Shown here piece by piece: positions 25,699-33,063 of a DNA stretch of 33,888 bases. How positions within the stretch are numbered: position 1 is the first letter of the stretch; the number at the start of each line of letters is the position of its first letter. Source of the DNA: Acidimicrobiales bacterium (GTDB lineage Bacteria > Actinomycetota > Acidimicrobiia > Acidimicrobiales > GCA-2861595). The notes beneath the pieces were generated by a model. It was not told the DNA's origin, ran no database searches, and worked only from the letters and a program-made list of their open reading frames with translations. The stretch covers positions 57,564 to 91,451 of the forward strand of contig JAUJNQ010000002.1 in NCBI GenBank assembly GCA_030448025.1, read 5' to 3'. A program made the translations under genes and the position numbers.

Positions 25699-26550
25699 CT
25701 AGAGCAGGGCCTTGAAGAGCTCCACCATGCCTTCGGGGCCGTCCACCTCCACGTCTGCCCGCTCCAGCAGCTCCGACGGCGATTCGTCGCTGCGGACGGC
25801 CACCTTCACCACGGTCATGTCCTCGTCCCTGGCCAGCCGATCCAACGCCTCGAAGGCAGGGAGGTCACCGCTGTCGTCCCCGGCGAAGCAGGCGATGCTC
25901 AGACCATGCACCAACTCGGTCAACGCGCTTCCCTTGTCGGACTCGATGGGGAGCCGCAGCTCGTAGGACATCCGAGCCGGATGCGGAGCCAGGCCGCTGT
26001 CCCGGGCGCGCTCCTCCGCCCACTCCCTCACCCAGCCCTCGTGCTCTCGGGCGGCGCGGTAGTGGAGCGTGACCGACAGGCCCTTGTGCTCCACGACCAC
26101 GCCCTCGGGCGCTTCCTCCTCCGCAGCCGCCACCACCTCGTCGACCACCTCTCGCCATCCCTCGGCGTCGGGATGGGGCGTTATCTGATCGCCTTCGGCC
26201 TTTTCCAGGCCGTACAGCCCCGACACCATGAGACCGTTGCACTGGCCGGCTTCATCGCGCTGGCCGAACTCCTCGCACTCGCCCAAGCGCAGGTGCTCAG
26301 CGATGAAGGCCGCCGGCCGGCCTGACACGACGCCCACTCGGGCGTAGCGATGCGACAGGAGATGGAGGACCTCGACGGCGCCGGGAAGGGGCCGCGACTC
26401 GCTCGGATCATCGACGATGGGAGCCAGGGTGCCGTCGAAGTCGGTGACGATGGCGGCTCGCTGCGGGTCGTCGAGGAAGGGCGCCCACAGGGATGACTCC
26501 GGGGCTTCGTGCTCCACAGCGCGAACGCTAGTGGCCGGGGCGCCGGCCAA
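25699..26550 (-). CDS. otsB: Trehalose-6-phosphate phosphatase (OtsB)
   Basis: This HAD-fold phosphatase removes phosphate from trehalose-6-phosphate. The 283-residue product has motif I AAIVTDFDGTLAPIVDDP (nucleophile Asp37, Asp39), motif II VGVVSGRPAAFI, GLMVSGLYGLEK, the substrate region VVVEHKGLSVTLHYR, motif III ELRLPIESDKGSAL and motif IV CFAGDDSGDLPAFEAL. The start is TTG 26550, with GAGG 6 bases upstream; GTG 26517 is the alternative. It is convergent with the Uma2 gene and diverges from the lipoprotein at 26568, with only 17 bases between starts. Together with the GT20 enzyme it can complete trehalose synthesis. Confidence 0.93.
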   Translation of the reverse strand: MAGAPATSVRAVEHEAPESSLWAPFLDDPQRAAIVTDFDGTLAPIVDDPSESRPLPGAVEVLHLLSHRYARVGVVSGRPAAFIAEHLRLGECEEFGQRDEAGQCNGLMVSGLYGLEKAEGDQITPHPDAEGWREVVDEVVAAAEEEAPEGVVVEHKGLSVTLHYRAAREHEGWVREWAEERARDSGLAPHPARMSYELRLPIESDKGSALTELVHGLSIACFAGDDSGDLPAFEALDRLARDEDMTVVKVAVRSDESPSELLERADVEVDGPEGMVELFKALL

Positions 26551-26567
26551 AGTAGCCTCGTTTGCTC

Positions 26568-27368
26568 ATGCGCCCGCCGCTCCGCCGTGGTCTGGTGGTC
26601 GCCGTCGCCTTGGCCCTGATCGGGACTGGGTGCCGGGAGGACACCGTCCGCCTGTCGTTCCAGCCCCGCCCCGGCGATCGCTACTCCTACCGGGTCGAGG
26701 TGGACGCCGAAGCCGTGGCCACGGTGGGCGACGAGGCACCCCGCCGGACGGAGACCTCGAACGTGTTCGAGGCCGAGCAGTCGGTCATCGACGCCGATAC
26801 CTCCGGCACCCGCGTGCAGGTACGCCTCAGCGAGCTCGGCGGCTTGCCCCGCAGCTTCGTCGTCCGCCTCGATCGTGCTGCTCAGTTGGCCGAGGTGCAG
26901 AGCATCGAAGGGCTACCGGCCAGCGCACTGGGAGGCCTCGGCCTGTCCGAGATCTTCCCTGCCGCTGCCGGCGCCCCGCCCGATCGGCCCCTCTCGCCCG
27001 GCTCCCGCTGGGTGATCGACGAGCCCGTCCAGTTGGCCTCGCCGGAACTGTCCCGTCTGGTCGGCCAGGGCCGCCTGGCCAAGCTGGGCGTCAGAGACGG
27101 CCGAGAGGTCGCCACCGTGGTGAGCAACTACCGGCTGCCCGTCAAGCGCACCGCCCAGGAACGGCGCAGCAAGCTCGAGCTGTCGGGCTCTCAGGACACG
27201 AACGCCTCCACCACCTATGACCTGAAGGACGGCTCCGTCGTCTCGGTGGACGCCCGGACCAGCGGGACCTATGGCGTCATGCTGCTGCCGCCCGACGGCA
27301 CGCCGGGGACGCCCATCCCGGGCACCCTGACGGTCGAGGTCCGCTCGGTCACCCGCCGGGTTGGCTGA
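26568..27368 (+). CDS. Uncharacterised lipoprotein (DUF6263-like)
   Basis: ATG 26568 opens RPPLRRGLVVAVALALIGTG with the likely lipidation Cys22. The mature 240 residues begin VRLSFQPRPGDRYSYRVEVD and continue with long beta strands: FVVRLDRAAQLAEVQSIEGL, LSPGSRWVIDEPVQL, VATVVSNYRLPVKRTAQE and TYDLKDGSVVSVDARTSGTY. This matches my memory of DUF6263 proteins, which are exported beta-rich proteins of unknown role. A TTG two codons upstream is also possible. It diverges from otsB and is followed by a large palindrome that probably ends transcription from both sides. Confidence 0.75.
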   Translation: MRPPLRRGLVVAVALALIGTGCREDTVRLSFQPRPGDRYSYRVEVDAEAVATVGDEAPRRTETSNVFEAEQSVIDADTSGTRVQVRLSELGGLPRSFVVRLDRAAQLAEVQSIEGLPASALGGLGLSEIFPAAAGAPPDRPLSPGSRWVIDEPVQLASPELSRLVGQGRLAKLGVRDGREVATVVSNYRLPVKRTAQERRSKLELSGSQDTNASTTYDLKDGSVVSVDARTSGTYGVMLLPPDGTPGTPIPGTLTVEVRSVTRRVG

Positions 27369-27415
27369 AACCTGACCGAGGGCCTGAAGCCAGGACCTGA
27401 CCGGAGGGGCGCCTA

Positions 27416-27505
27416 AGGGAAAGGCGACGAACTACTTGCACGATTAGGAGGCATCATGCCTGGTGAACTGCACGAACCTATGCAAGTAGTTCGTCGCCGT
27501 TCCCT
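27416..27505. repeat. 90-bp imperfect palindrome between convergent genes
   Basis: Arms 27416-27440 and 27481-27505 are reverse complements with one mismatch in 25. The 40-base interior contains a smaller palindrome AGGCATCATGCCT and a diverged repeat of the arm end (GAACTGCACGAAC). The right arm overlaps the stop codon of the LytR_C gene. It can fold into a long hairpin in either transcript, and a single arm-like copy lies at 21338-21386. Confidence 0.9.
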
Positions 27506-28142
27506 ACCCCGCCTTGGCGGTGGTGGACGTGGTGGACGTCGGTTTCTTGGCCGTGGTGGTCGTCTTCCTGGCAGTTGTGGTGGTGCTCGAGGCCCCGCCC
27601 TGCCTGCCCCGATCAGGACCTACCACGGCAACGACGTTGGCCCCCCGCAGGTCGGAGACAGGCAGCGCGTCGGCGGCGGGAAGCGGCTGCACCGAGGTGG
27701 GCGGCAGCTTAAGCGCCTGGGCTACGGCCTGGGCCTCCCGGTCGAACCCAGGGGCGAAGAACACCACGCTCGTCTCCACCGGCCGCTTGGTCTCGATCGG
27801 AGACAAGACGTTGTAACCCAATGCCTTCAGTTCGTCCCGTGCCTTTGCGGCTGCCCCGTTCACCTTGGTCCCGTTGGCGGAGAGCACCTTGACCTCACCC
27901 GGGGGCCGGGGGGGCAGGGTCGTGGGCACGGGCTCTGGCACCGTGGTCGTGGTCTCCTCCGTGCCGTTTTCCCCGTCCCCGGCCGAGACCTGGCGCCCCG
28001 GCGGGTCGTCGACCTTGTTGAGCAGGAGGATCCCGATGACCACCGCGACGACCAGCACCGCCGCCGCCCGGCCCGCGGCCATCCCGGCCGAACGCCCGAA
28101 CGAACCGTCCTCGGCGGCGTGACGGCCGGGCTTCAACGGCAC
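27504..28142 (-). CDS. LytR C-terminal-domain protein, membrane anchored
   Basis: The 212-residue product has one N-terminal membrane segment (AAAVLVVAVVIGILLLNKVD), a Thr/Pro linker (ETTTTVPEPVPTTLPPRPPG), then a LytR_C domain: VKVLSANGTKVNGAAAKARD, LKALGYNVLSP, VVFFAPGFDREAQAVAQAL and GANVVAVVGPDR. The tail is rich in Thr, Lys and Ala (TTTTARKTTTTAKKPTSTTS). LytR_C domains are found alone or at the end of LytR-CpsA-Psr cell-wall ligases, and this protein probably sits outside the membrane near the wall. Start GTG 28142. The gene lies 61 bases downstream of the DUF3263 gene on the same strand. Confidence 0.88.
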   Translation of the reverse strand: MPLKPGRHAAEDGSFGRSAGMAAGRAAAVLVVAVVIGILLLNKVDDPPGRQVSAGDGENGTEETTTTVPEPVPTTLPPRPPGEVKVLSANGTKVNGAAAKARDELKALGYNVLSPIETKRPVETSVVFFAPGFDREAQAVAQALKLPPTSVQPLPAADALPVSDLRGANVVAVVGPDRGRQGGASSTTTTARKTTTTAKKPTSTTSTTAKAG

Positions 28143-28203
28143 GCCATCACGTCGCCGTTGACCGAGAGCTCGCTCGCCAGAAGCTCGCTCGCCGGGAGGT
28201 CGT

Positions 28204-28464
28204 TCACCGGGAGGGTGGCCCGCCGGCGGTACGGCCCTCGTAGCGGGCGCGGCGCCGGTGGTTGCGCCGGCGCCGCAGCCGATGCACCACGAGCGGGTCG
28301 TAGGCGATGGCCTCCGGCGACTCGAGCAGGCCGTTCAGCACTTGGTAGTACCGGGTGGGCGACAGGTCGAGGCGCGCTCGGATGGCGTCCTCCTTCGACC
28401 CGTCGAGCGTCCACCAGGACCGCTCCAGGTCGAGGACGGCCCGATCACGCTGGGAGAGTGGCAT
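28204..28464 (-). CDS. DUF3263 protein, 86 aa
   Basis: The product carries the DUF3263 signature almost end to end: LSQRDRAVLDLERSWWTLDG, SKEDAIRARLDLSPTRYYQV, LNGLLESPEAIAYDPLVVHR and LRRRRNHRRRARYEGRT. These small helical proteins, seen only in actinobacteria as far as I know, look like DNA-binding helix-turn-helix proteins with a basic tail. ATG 28464. It is commonly found beside LytR_C genes, as here; its function is unknown. Confidence 0.9.
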   Translation of the reverse strand: MPLSQRDRAVLDLERSWWTLDGSKEDAIRARLDLSPTRYYQVLNGLLESPEAIAYDPLVVHRLRRRRNHRRRARYEGRTAGGPPSR

Positions 28465-28602
28465 CTCGCCGAAGCCTGCCAGCCGGGCGCATGCACTTCA
28501 AGGATCCCCCATCGCCTCGCAAGCGGAGCTTGCTCGGCGAGGAGGCGAAGGTTCGGTCGTCTGATCACGGGGTCCGACCATCCTAGGCTGTCGGTTCCTC
28601 TT

Positions 28603-28676
28603 GCCCGAGTAGCTCAGACTGGCAGAGCAGGCGCCTTGTAAGCGTCAGGTCGCCGGTTCGAATCCGGCCTCGGGCT
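28603..28676 (+). tRNA. tRNA-Thr (anticodon TGT)
   Basis: The cloverleaf is complete: acceptor GCCCGAG/CTCGGGC, D-arm GCTC/GAGC, anticodon stem GGCGC/GCGTC with loop CTTGTAA (anticodon TGT, reading ACA), variable loop AGGTC, and T-arm GCCGG-TTCGAAT-CCGGC. The discriminator is T and CCA is not encoded. It lies between DUF3263 (divergent) and nadA (convergent). Confidence 0.95.
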
Positions 28677-28692
28677 CCTCGATGGCCTTCAT

Positions 28693-29658
28693 TCAGGAGA
28701 TGGCCACCATCCGCTCGATGGCTGTGCGGGCCCGGCTGGCCACCTCCGGGGGCACGGAGACCACGTGCTTGGTGTCCCTCAAGGAGTCGCGCACCTTCTC
28801 GAGCGTGATCATCTTCATGTAGCGGCAGACCGCGGCGGGGTCGGCCGGCTCGAAGTGCTTGCCCGGCGCCTCCTTGGTCAACCGGTGGATGATCCCCACC
28901 TCGGTGGCCACCACGAAGCGCTCCTTGGGGGACTTCTTGGCGAAGTCGACCATGCCCTCCGTGGACAGGATCCGGGTTCGCTCGTCGCCGAAGGCCATGG
29001 CCTGGCTGGCGCAGCCGCACTCCGGATGTACCAACAGCTCGGCGTCGGGCGCCTCGTCGTGCCGACGCTGGATGTCCTCGGGCCGGATCCCGGCATGCAC
29101 GTGGCACTCGCCCATCCAGATCCGAAGCTTGCGGCCGGTCACTCTCTCCAGCCACAGCCCGAGGAAGAAGTCGGGAAGGAACAGGATCTCCTGATCGGAG
29201 GAGATGGCCTCGATCACGGCCCTGGCGTTCCCCGAGGTGCAGCAGTAGTCCGACTCGGCCTTGACCTCGGCGCTGGTGTTCACGTAGCTGACCACCACTG
29301 CGCCGGGGTGCTCTGCCTTCCACTTCCGCAACTGCTCCGCCGTCACCGTGGCGGCGAGGGAGCAGCCGGCGTCGGGGTCGGGAATCAGCACGGTCTTCTG
29401 CGGCGAGAGGATGGCGGCCGTCTCTGCCATGAAGTGAACACCGCAGAACACGATGATCTCGGCGTCTGTGGCAGCGGCCTGGCGCGCCAGGCCGAGCGAG
29501 TCACCGACGAAGTGAGCGGCATCCTGGACCTCTGGGACCTGGTAGTTGTGAGCGAGGATCAAGGCCCGGCGATCGGCAGCCAGGGTCGCGACCTCTCTTT
29601 GCAGGCCGGTTCGGTCGTCTCTGGCGCCTTTGGACAGGCTCACAGGGGGCAGGGTCAC
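28693..29658 (-). CDS. nadA: Quinolinate synthase NadA
   Basis: NadA condenses iminoaspartate with dihydroxyacetone phosphate to quinolinate using a [4Fe-4S] cluster. The 321-residue protein shows ALILAHNYQVPEVQD, IIVFCGVHFMAETAAILSPQ (Cys72), WMGECHVHAGI (Cys185) and AVCRYMKMITLEKV (Cys278), the three expected cluster ligands, plus VVSYVNTSAEVKAESDYCCT and HPECGCASQA. The GTG start (29658) overlaps the nadC stop as GTGA, so it is the last gene of nadB-nadC-nadA. The order nadB-C-A with translational coupling makes balanced synthesis likely; control is presumably by the divergent NrtR. Confidence 0.97.
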   Translation of the reverse strand: MTLPPVSLSKGARDDRTGLQREVATLAADRRALILAHNYQVPEVQDAAHFVGDSLGLARQAAATDAEIIVFCGVHFMAETAAILSPQKTVLIPDPDAGCSLAATVTAEQLRKWKAEHPGAVVVSYVNTSAEVKAESDYCCTSGNARAVIEAISSDQEILFLPDFFLGLWLERVTGRKLRIWMGECHVHAGIRPEDIQRRHDEAPDAELLVHPECGCASQAMAFGDERTRILSTEGMVDFAKKSPKERFVVATEVGIIHRLTKEAPGKHFEPADPAAVCRYMKMITLEKVRDSLRDTKHVVSVPPEVASRARTAIERMVAIS

Positions 29659-30515
29659 AGGACCTCCAGGGAGACGTCGAGGGAGCGGGCGGCGTGGGTG
29701 AGGGCCCCCACCGAGATGAAGTCGACGCCGGTCCGGGCCACGGCACGGGCGTTGGCGAGGGACACGCCGCCCGAGGCCTCGAGGCTGGCCCGGGAGGCGG
29801 TGAGCGCCACGGCCCGGGCCATGGCTTCGAGGCTCATGTTGTCCAGCAGCAGTGCGTCGGCCCCCGCTTCCAGAGCGGCCTCCACCTCCTCGAGCGACTC
29901 GACCTCCACCTCCACCGGGTGACCTCCGGGGACCTGTCGCAGCGCCTCCACCACGGCGCGGACGCCACCGAGAAGGCGCAGGTGATTGTCCTTCACGAGG
30001 ATCCCGTCGTGGAGGCCCCGGCGGTGGTTGGTGGCCCCACCAACGGAGGTCGCGTACTTCTCCAGCACCCGCAGGCCGGGTGTGGTCTTGCGGGTGTCGA
30101 GGATGACGACGTCGGTGCCGGCCACGGCGTGGACGAAGGCGCTGGCCATGGTGGCCACCCCCGACAGGCGCCCGAGAAGGTTCAAGGCGGTGCGTTCACC
30201 GGTGAGCACGGCGCGCGCCGAGCCCTCCACGACGGCCACCTGGCCGGATTGGTCGAGGGGGTGGCCCTCTGCCACGACCACCTCGAAGCGAACCTCGTCA
30301 TCGAGCGCCCGGAAGACCGCCTCGGCGACCGCCAGCCCGCACACCACGCCCGGCTCCTTCACCAGGAGTCGAGCCCGGCACCGGGCCTCGGGGGGGAACA
30401 GGGCATTGGTGGTGACGTCGCCGTCGCCCACGTCCTCGGCGAGCGCGTCGTGCACCACCCTTGACACCGCCCCGTGGTCGAGGCGGGTCGGCTGCAGCGT
30501 CCGGACCCCCGTCAC
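29655..30515 (-). CDS. nadC: Nicotinate-nucleotide pyrophosphorylase NadC (quinolinate phosphoribosyltransferase)
   Basis: NadC converts quinolinate and PRPP to nicotinate mononucleotide. The 286-residue protein shows VVHDALAEDVGDGDVTTNAL, LVKEPGVVCGLAVAEAVFRA, ERTALNLLGRLSGVATMA, VILDTRKTTPGLRVLEKYAT, GGATNHRRGLHDGILVKDNH and VEVESLEEVEAALEAGADAL, all family blocks. I placed the start at GTG 30515, which overlaps the nadB stop (GTGA) and gives family length; the frame is open far upstream, but that is antisense-like sequence inside nadB. Confidence 0.96.
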   Translation of the reverse strand: MTGVRTLQPTRLDHGAVSRVVHDALAEDVGDGDVTTNALFPPEARCRARLLVKEPGVVCGLAVAEAVFRALDDEVRFEVVVAEGHPLDQSGQVAVVEGSARAVLTGERTALNLLGRLSGVATMASAFVHAVAGTDVVILDTRKTTPGLRVLEKYATSVGGATNHRRGLHDGILVKDNHLRLLGGVRAVVEALRQVPGGHPVEVEVESLEEVEAALEAGADALLLDNMSLEAMARAVALTASRASLEASGGVSLANARAVARTGVDFISVGALTHAARSLDVSLEVL

Positions 30516-31948
30516 TGCCAACGCTCCAGCACCGGAGCGTGGCCTACACGATGCACGAAATGACCGGCGAGGGCCGGGTCCTCGGTGGGGAAGTCGGCGC
30601 GGAAGTGAGCACCCCGGCTCTCCTCCCGCGCCAGGGCGGCCTCGGCGATGAGGCGGACCAACGGCACGGGTGAGCATTGGAGAGCCTCGAGGCCGGAGGC
30701 TTGGCGCACGAGCCCGGCCTCTCGCCACACGGCTCGGCGCACACCGGGCGTGAGGCACGCCGGGTCCGCAGAGGAACGGGTGGGGTCCGGGGCGGTTGGC
30801 AGGGTCCCGCTGAGAGCAGGTTCGGCGAGGGCCGCACGGGCGCCCCGATCGGCGAACACGAGGCACTCGAGGAGGGAGTTGGACGCCAGCCGGTTCGCCC
30901 CGTGGACGCCGGTGCAGGCGACCTCTCCCATGGCGTAGAGGCCGGCGATCTCGGTGCGGGCGTGGAGGTCGGTGACGACGCCGCCCATGGTGTAGTGGGC
31001 CGCAGGTGCCACCGGCACCGGGCTCACCCCCGGGTCGTACCCCGCGCCCTCGATCGTGGCCATGAGGCCCGGGAAGCGGCTCCGGTCCACGGGACGCAGA
31101 TCGAGCAGCGCCGTCCCCCGCGCGCCTATGGCCCTGGCCACCTCGTCGCGGGGAGCGAGCTCGTCGGTGAAGCGCCTTCCCTCACCGTCTACGAGGAGGG
31201 CACCGTCACCGCGGAGCGCCTCGGAGAGGAGCAGCTTGGTGCCGGCCAGGGCCGTGGGGTGGAACTGCACGAGCTCGAGGTCGGCAACGGCCGCCCCGGC
31301 CCGGTAGGCCATGAGGATGCCGTCGCCGGTGGCGCCCGGAGGGTTGGTGGTCCGCTCCCAGAGTGCGGCCGCGCCCCCCGTGGCCAGGAGCGTGGCCGGC
31401 GCGCTCAGCGACCGCCGATCGGTGACGACGCCAACGCAGCGGCCACCGGCGCACCACAGCTCGAGGGCCCGCTCGTCCCGGCTCACGTCGATGCTCGGGT
31501 GGTCGGCCACTCGGGCCCCCAGGGCCGCGGCCACCCTGGCTCCGGTACCGGCCCCGTCGACGGAGAGGACCCGGCGGCGGGAGTGGCCGCCTTCGAGACC
31601 GAGGACCTCGTCGAACTTCACACCCAGCCCCGCGAGGTCGGCTATCCGCTCCGGCGCCTCTCGGACGAGGACGTCCACCGCGCTCGGACGACACAGGCCC
31701 CGGCCGGCCCGCTCGGTGTCGGCGGCGTGAAGGGCGGGAGCGTCGTCGGCGCCGAGGGCGGCGGCGATGCCACCTTGAGCCCGATGGGTGGCGGTGGCCC
31801 TCGGACCGCCCTTGGCCACGATCAGGATCCGAGCCCCATGGCGGGCCGCTCCGAGGGCAGCGTACAAACCCGCCACGCCGCTGCCGAGCACCACCGCGTC
31901 GTAGCGGGGGGCGCGTGAGCCGGCGTTGGCGTTCGAGTCCTGGATCAC
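30512..31948 (-). CDS. nadB: L-aspartate oxidase NadB
   Basis: This FAD enzyme oxidises L-aspartate to iminoaspartate, the first step of NAD synthesis. The FAD-binding fold is YDAVVLGSGVAGLYAALGAA, followed by RATATHRAQGGIAAAL, ARVAAALGARVADHP, LLATGGAAALWERTTNPPG, ATGDGILMAYRAGA, LELVQFHPTALAG, APAAHYTMGGVVTDLHA and GEVACTGVHGANRLASNSLL. The C-terminal helical part is shorter than in E. coli. I set the start at GTG 31948, 16 codons before the FAD motif; longer starts (TTG 32032) would run over the operator-like palindrome and into nrtR. It heads the nadB-nadC-nadA operon. Confidence 0.95.
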   Translation of the reverse strand: MIQDSNANAGSRAPRYDAVVLGSGVAGLYAALGAARHGARILIVAKGGPRATATHRAQGGIAAALGADDAPALHAADTERAGRGLCRPSAVDVLVREAPERIADLAGLGVKFDEVLGLEGGHSRRRVLSVDGAGTGARVAAALGARVADHPSIDVSRDERALELWCAGGRCVGVVTDRRSLSAPATLLATGGAAALWERTTNPPGATGDGILMAYRAGAAVADLELVQFHPTALAGTKLLLSEALRGDGALLVDGEGRRFTDELAPRDEVARAIGARGTALLDLRPVDRSRFPGLMATIEGAGYDPGVSPVPVAPAAHYTMGGVVTDLHARTEIAGLYAMGEVACTGVHGANRLASNSLLECLVFADRGARAALAEPALSGTLPTAPDPTRSSADPACLTPGVRRAVWREAGLVRQASGLEALQCSPVPLVRLIAEAALAREESRGAHFRADFPTEDPALAGHFVHRVGHAPVLERWQ

Positions 31949-31995
31949 CGTGAGGGAAGCATGCGAATCTCGGCCCGATCGGAGGGGTGGGGTTT

Positions 31996-32010
31996 TCGAC
32001 CTAGAGTCGA
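31996..32010. promoter_or_regulatory. Palindromic operator candidate between nadB and nrtR
   Basis: TCGAC-CTAGA-GTCGA is a perfect 5+5 inverted repeat in the 67-base gap between the divergent starts, 6 bases before the NrtR start. NrtR proteins usually bind a palindrome in just this place and regulate both NAD synthesis genes and themselves. The site probably serves as the NrtR operator. Confidence 0.6.
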
Positions 32011-32015
32011 TAACT

Positions 32016-32708
32016 GTGGCCAACACTAGCACCCGCCTTCATCCGACCCACGTGGTGCTCGCCGTGGTCCTCCAGGTCCGGGGCGGCCGGCTGGAGGCGT
32101 TGCTCTGGGAGCGGCGGCAGGACCCCTTCGCCGGCTACTGGGCGCTGCCCGGGGGCTACCTGGACGGCGGTGGGACCCTCGAGACGTCGATCCGGCGCCA
32201 TTTGGCGGCCAAGGTCGACGTGCGGGAGCTGGCTCACCTGGAGCAGCTGGAGACCCGGAGCGACCCGGCCCGGGCTCCTCACGAATGGCAGCTGGCCACG
32301 GCCTACCTGGGCCTGGTGCCCACCGACGTCAACCCCAGCCTCCCCGAGGACACCACGTGGCACCCCGTGGACAAGCTGCCGGCGCTGTCGTTCGACCACG
32401 AGCCCATCACCCTGGCCGGGCGGGAACGGCTACGGGCCAAGCTCTCCTACACCAACGTCGGCTTCGCGCTGGCACCGTCGACCTTCACCATGTCAGAGCT
32501 CCGGGACGTCTACGTGGCCGCTCTGGGCCACGAGGTCTCGGCAACCAACCTGCAGCGGGTGTTGGTCCGCCGCCGGGTCCTGCAACCGACCGGTGAGCGC
32601 CGAGCCCCCGGGCGGGCCGGCGGGCGGCCGGGAGCGGTGTTCCGGTTCCGGTCCCGCAACCTCGCCATCACCGACCAGTTCGCCGTGCTCCGGCCTCCGC
32701 CTCGCTGA
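32016..32708 (+). CDS. nrtR: NrtR-type NUDIX-related transcriptional regulator of NAD metabolism
   Basis: The 230-residue protein joins an N-terminal NUDIX domain (HVVLAVVLQVRGGRLEALLW, GYWALPGGYLDGGGTLETSI) to a C-terminal winged-helix domain (TMSELRDVYVAALGHEVSAT, NLQRVLVRRRVLQPTGERR). The catalytic REUxEE part of the NUDIX box is degenerate (RRHLAAKVDV), as in NrtR proteins that sense ADP-ribose or NAD-like ligands instead of cleaving them. GTG 32016 directly follows the palindrome. Divergence from nadB-nadC-nadA supports the assignment strongly; the family normally represses such operons when NAD is sufficient. Confidence 0.9.
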   Translation: MANTSTRLHPTHVVLAVVLQVRGGRLEALLWERRQDPFAGYWALPGGYLDGGGTLETSIRRHLAAKVDVRELAHLEQLETRSDPARAPHEWQLATAYLGLVPTDVNPSLPEDTTWHPVDKLPALSFDHEPITLAGRERLRAKLSYTNVGFALAPSTFTMSELRDVYVAALGHEVSATNLQRVLVRRRVLQPTGERRAPGRAGGRPGAVFRFRSRNLAITDQFAVLRPPPR

Positions 32709-33063
32709 GCGGCCGCGCCTTCTCCTACGTGGGGTCAGCCACTGCCGCCCTTGCCTCCCCCGGCGGACCGAGGTCGCCTTCTCGGTGCCAACGAGGTCAC
32801 TGTCCTGGCCGAAGAGGAAGCCGCCAGCACGTTCGGCGACCTCCCCGCCCTTGCGACTGGTCGAAGTCAGGTCGTCGGCGCTGACGCGACGGGCGGCCGT
32901 GTAGACGACGGCCAACAACGAGATGGCGATCCTGCGGGCCGACGTCAGCCCAACTTCCCAATGACAAGGGTTGTCACAATCAGCGGCAGGGCGACACCCC
33001 GACCCCTGCCGACCGGGAGTCACCACATCGGGTGAGACGGCCAGAACCGGTGCTACCGGGCGC
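32709..33063. other. 355-nt intergenic stretch without a convincing gene
   Basis: Open frames exist on both strands (for example minus-strand 32493-33026 and plus-strand 32751-33035), but neither has a start signal or a recognisable domain, and the minus one runs into nrtR antisense. The only structured element is the palindrome at 32962-32976. Confidence 0.5.
32962..32976. promoter_or_regulatory. Operator-like palindrome TGACAA-GGG-TTGTCA
   Basis: A perfect 6+3+6 inverted repeat in AT-richer sequence stands out in an otherwise plain GC-rich gap. It could be a binding site for a dimeric regulator. There is no clear gene start nearby, so its target is unknown; it is about 88 bases beyond the rlmB stop. 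Confidence 0.3.

Noticed and set aside
29655-30866. 403-codon version of NadC
   Set aside because: The first 117 residues are antisense sequence of nadB with low-complexity composition. The GTGA overlap at 30515 gives the normal start.
32493-33026. 177-codon minus-strand frame
   Set aside because: More than half is antisense to nrtR, and the unique part is Arg-rich without a start signal or domain.
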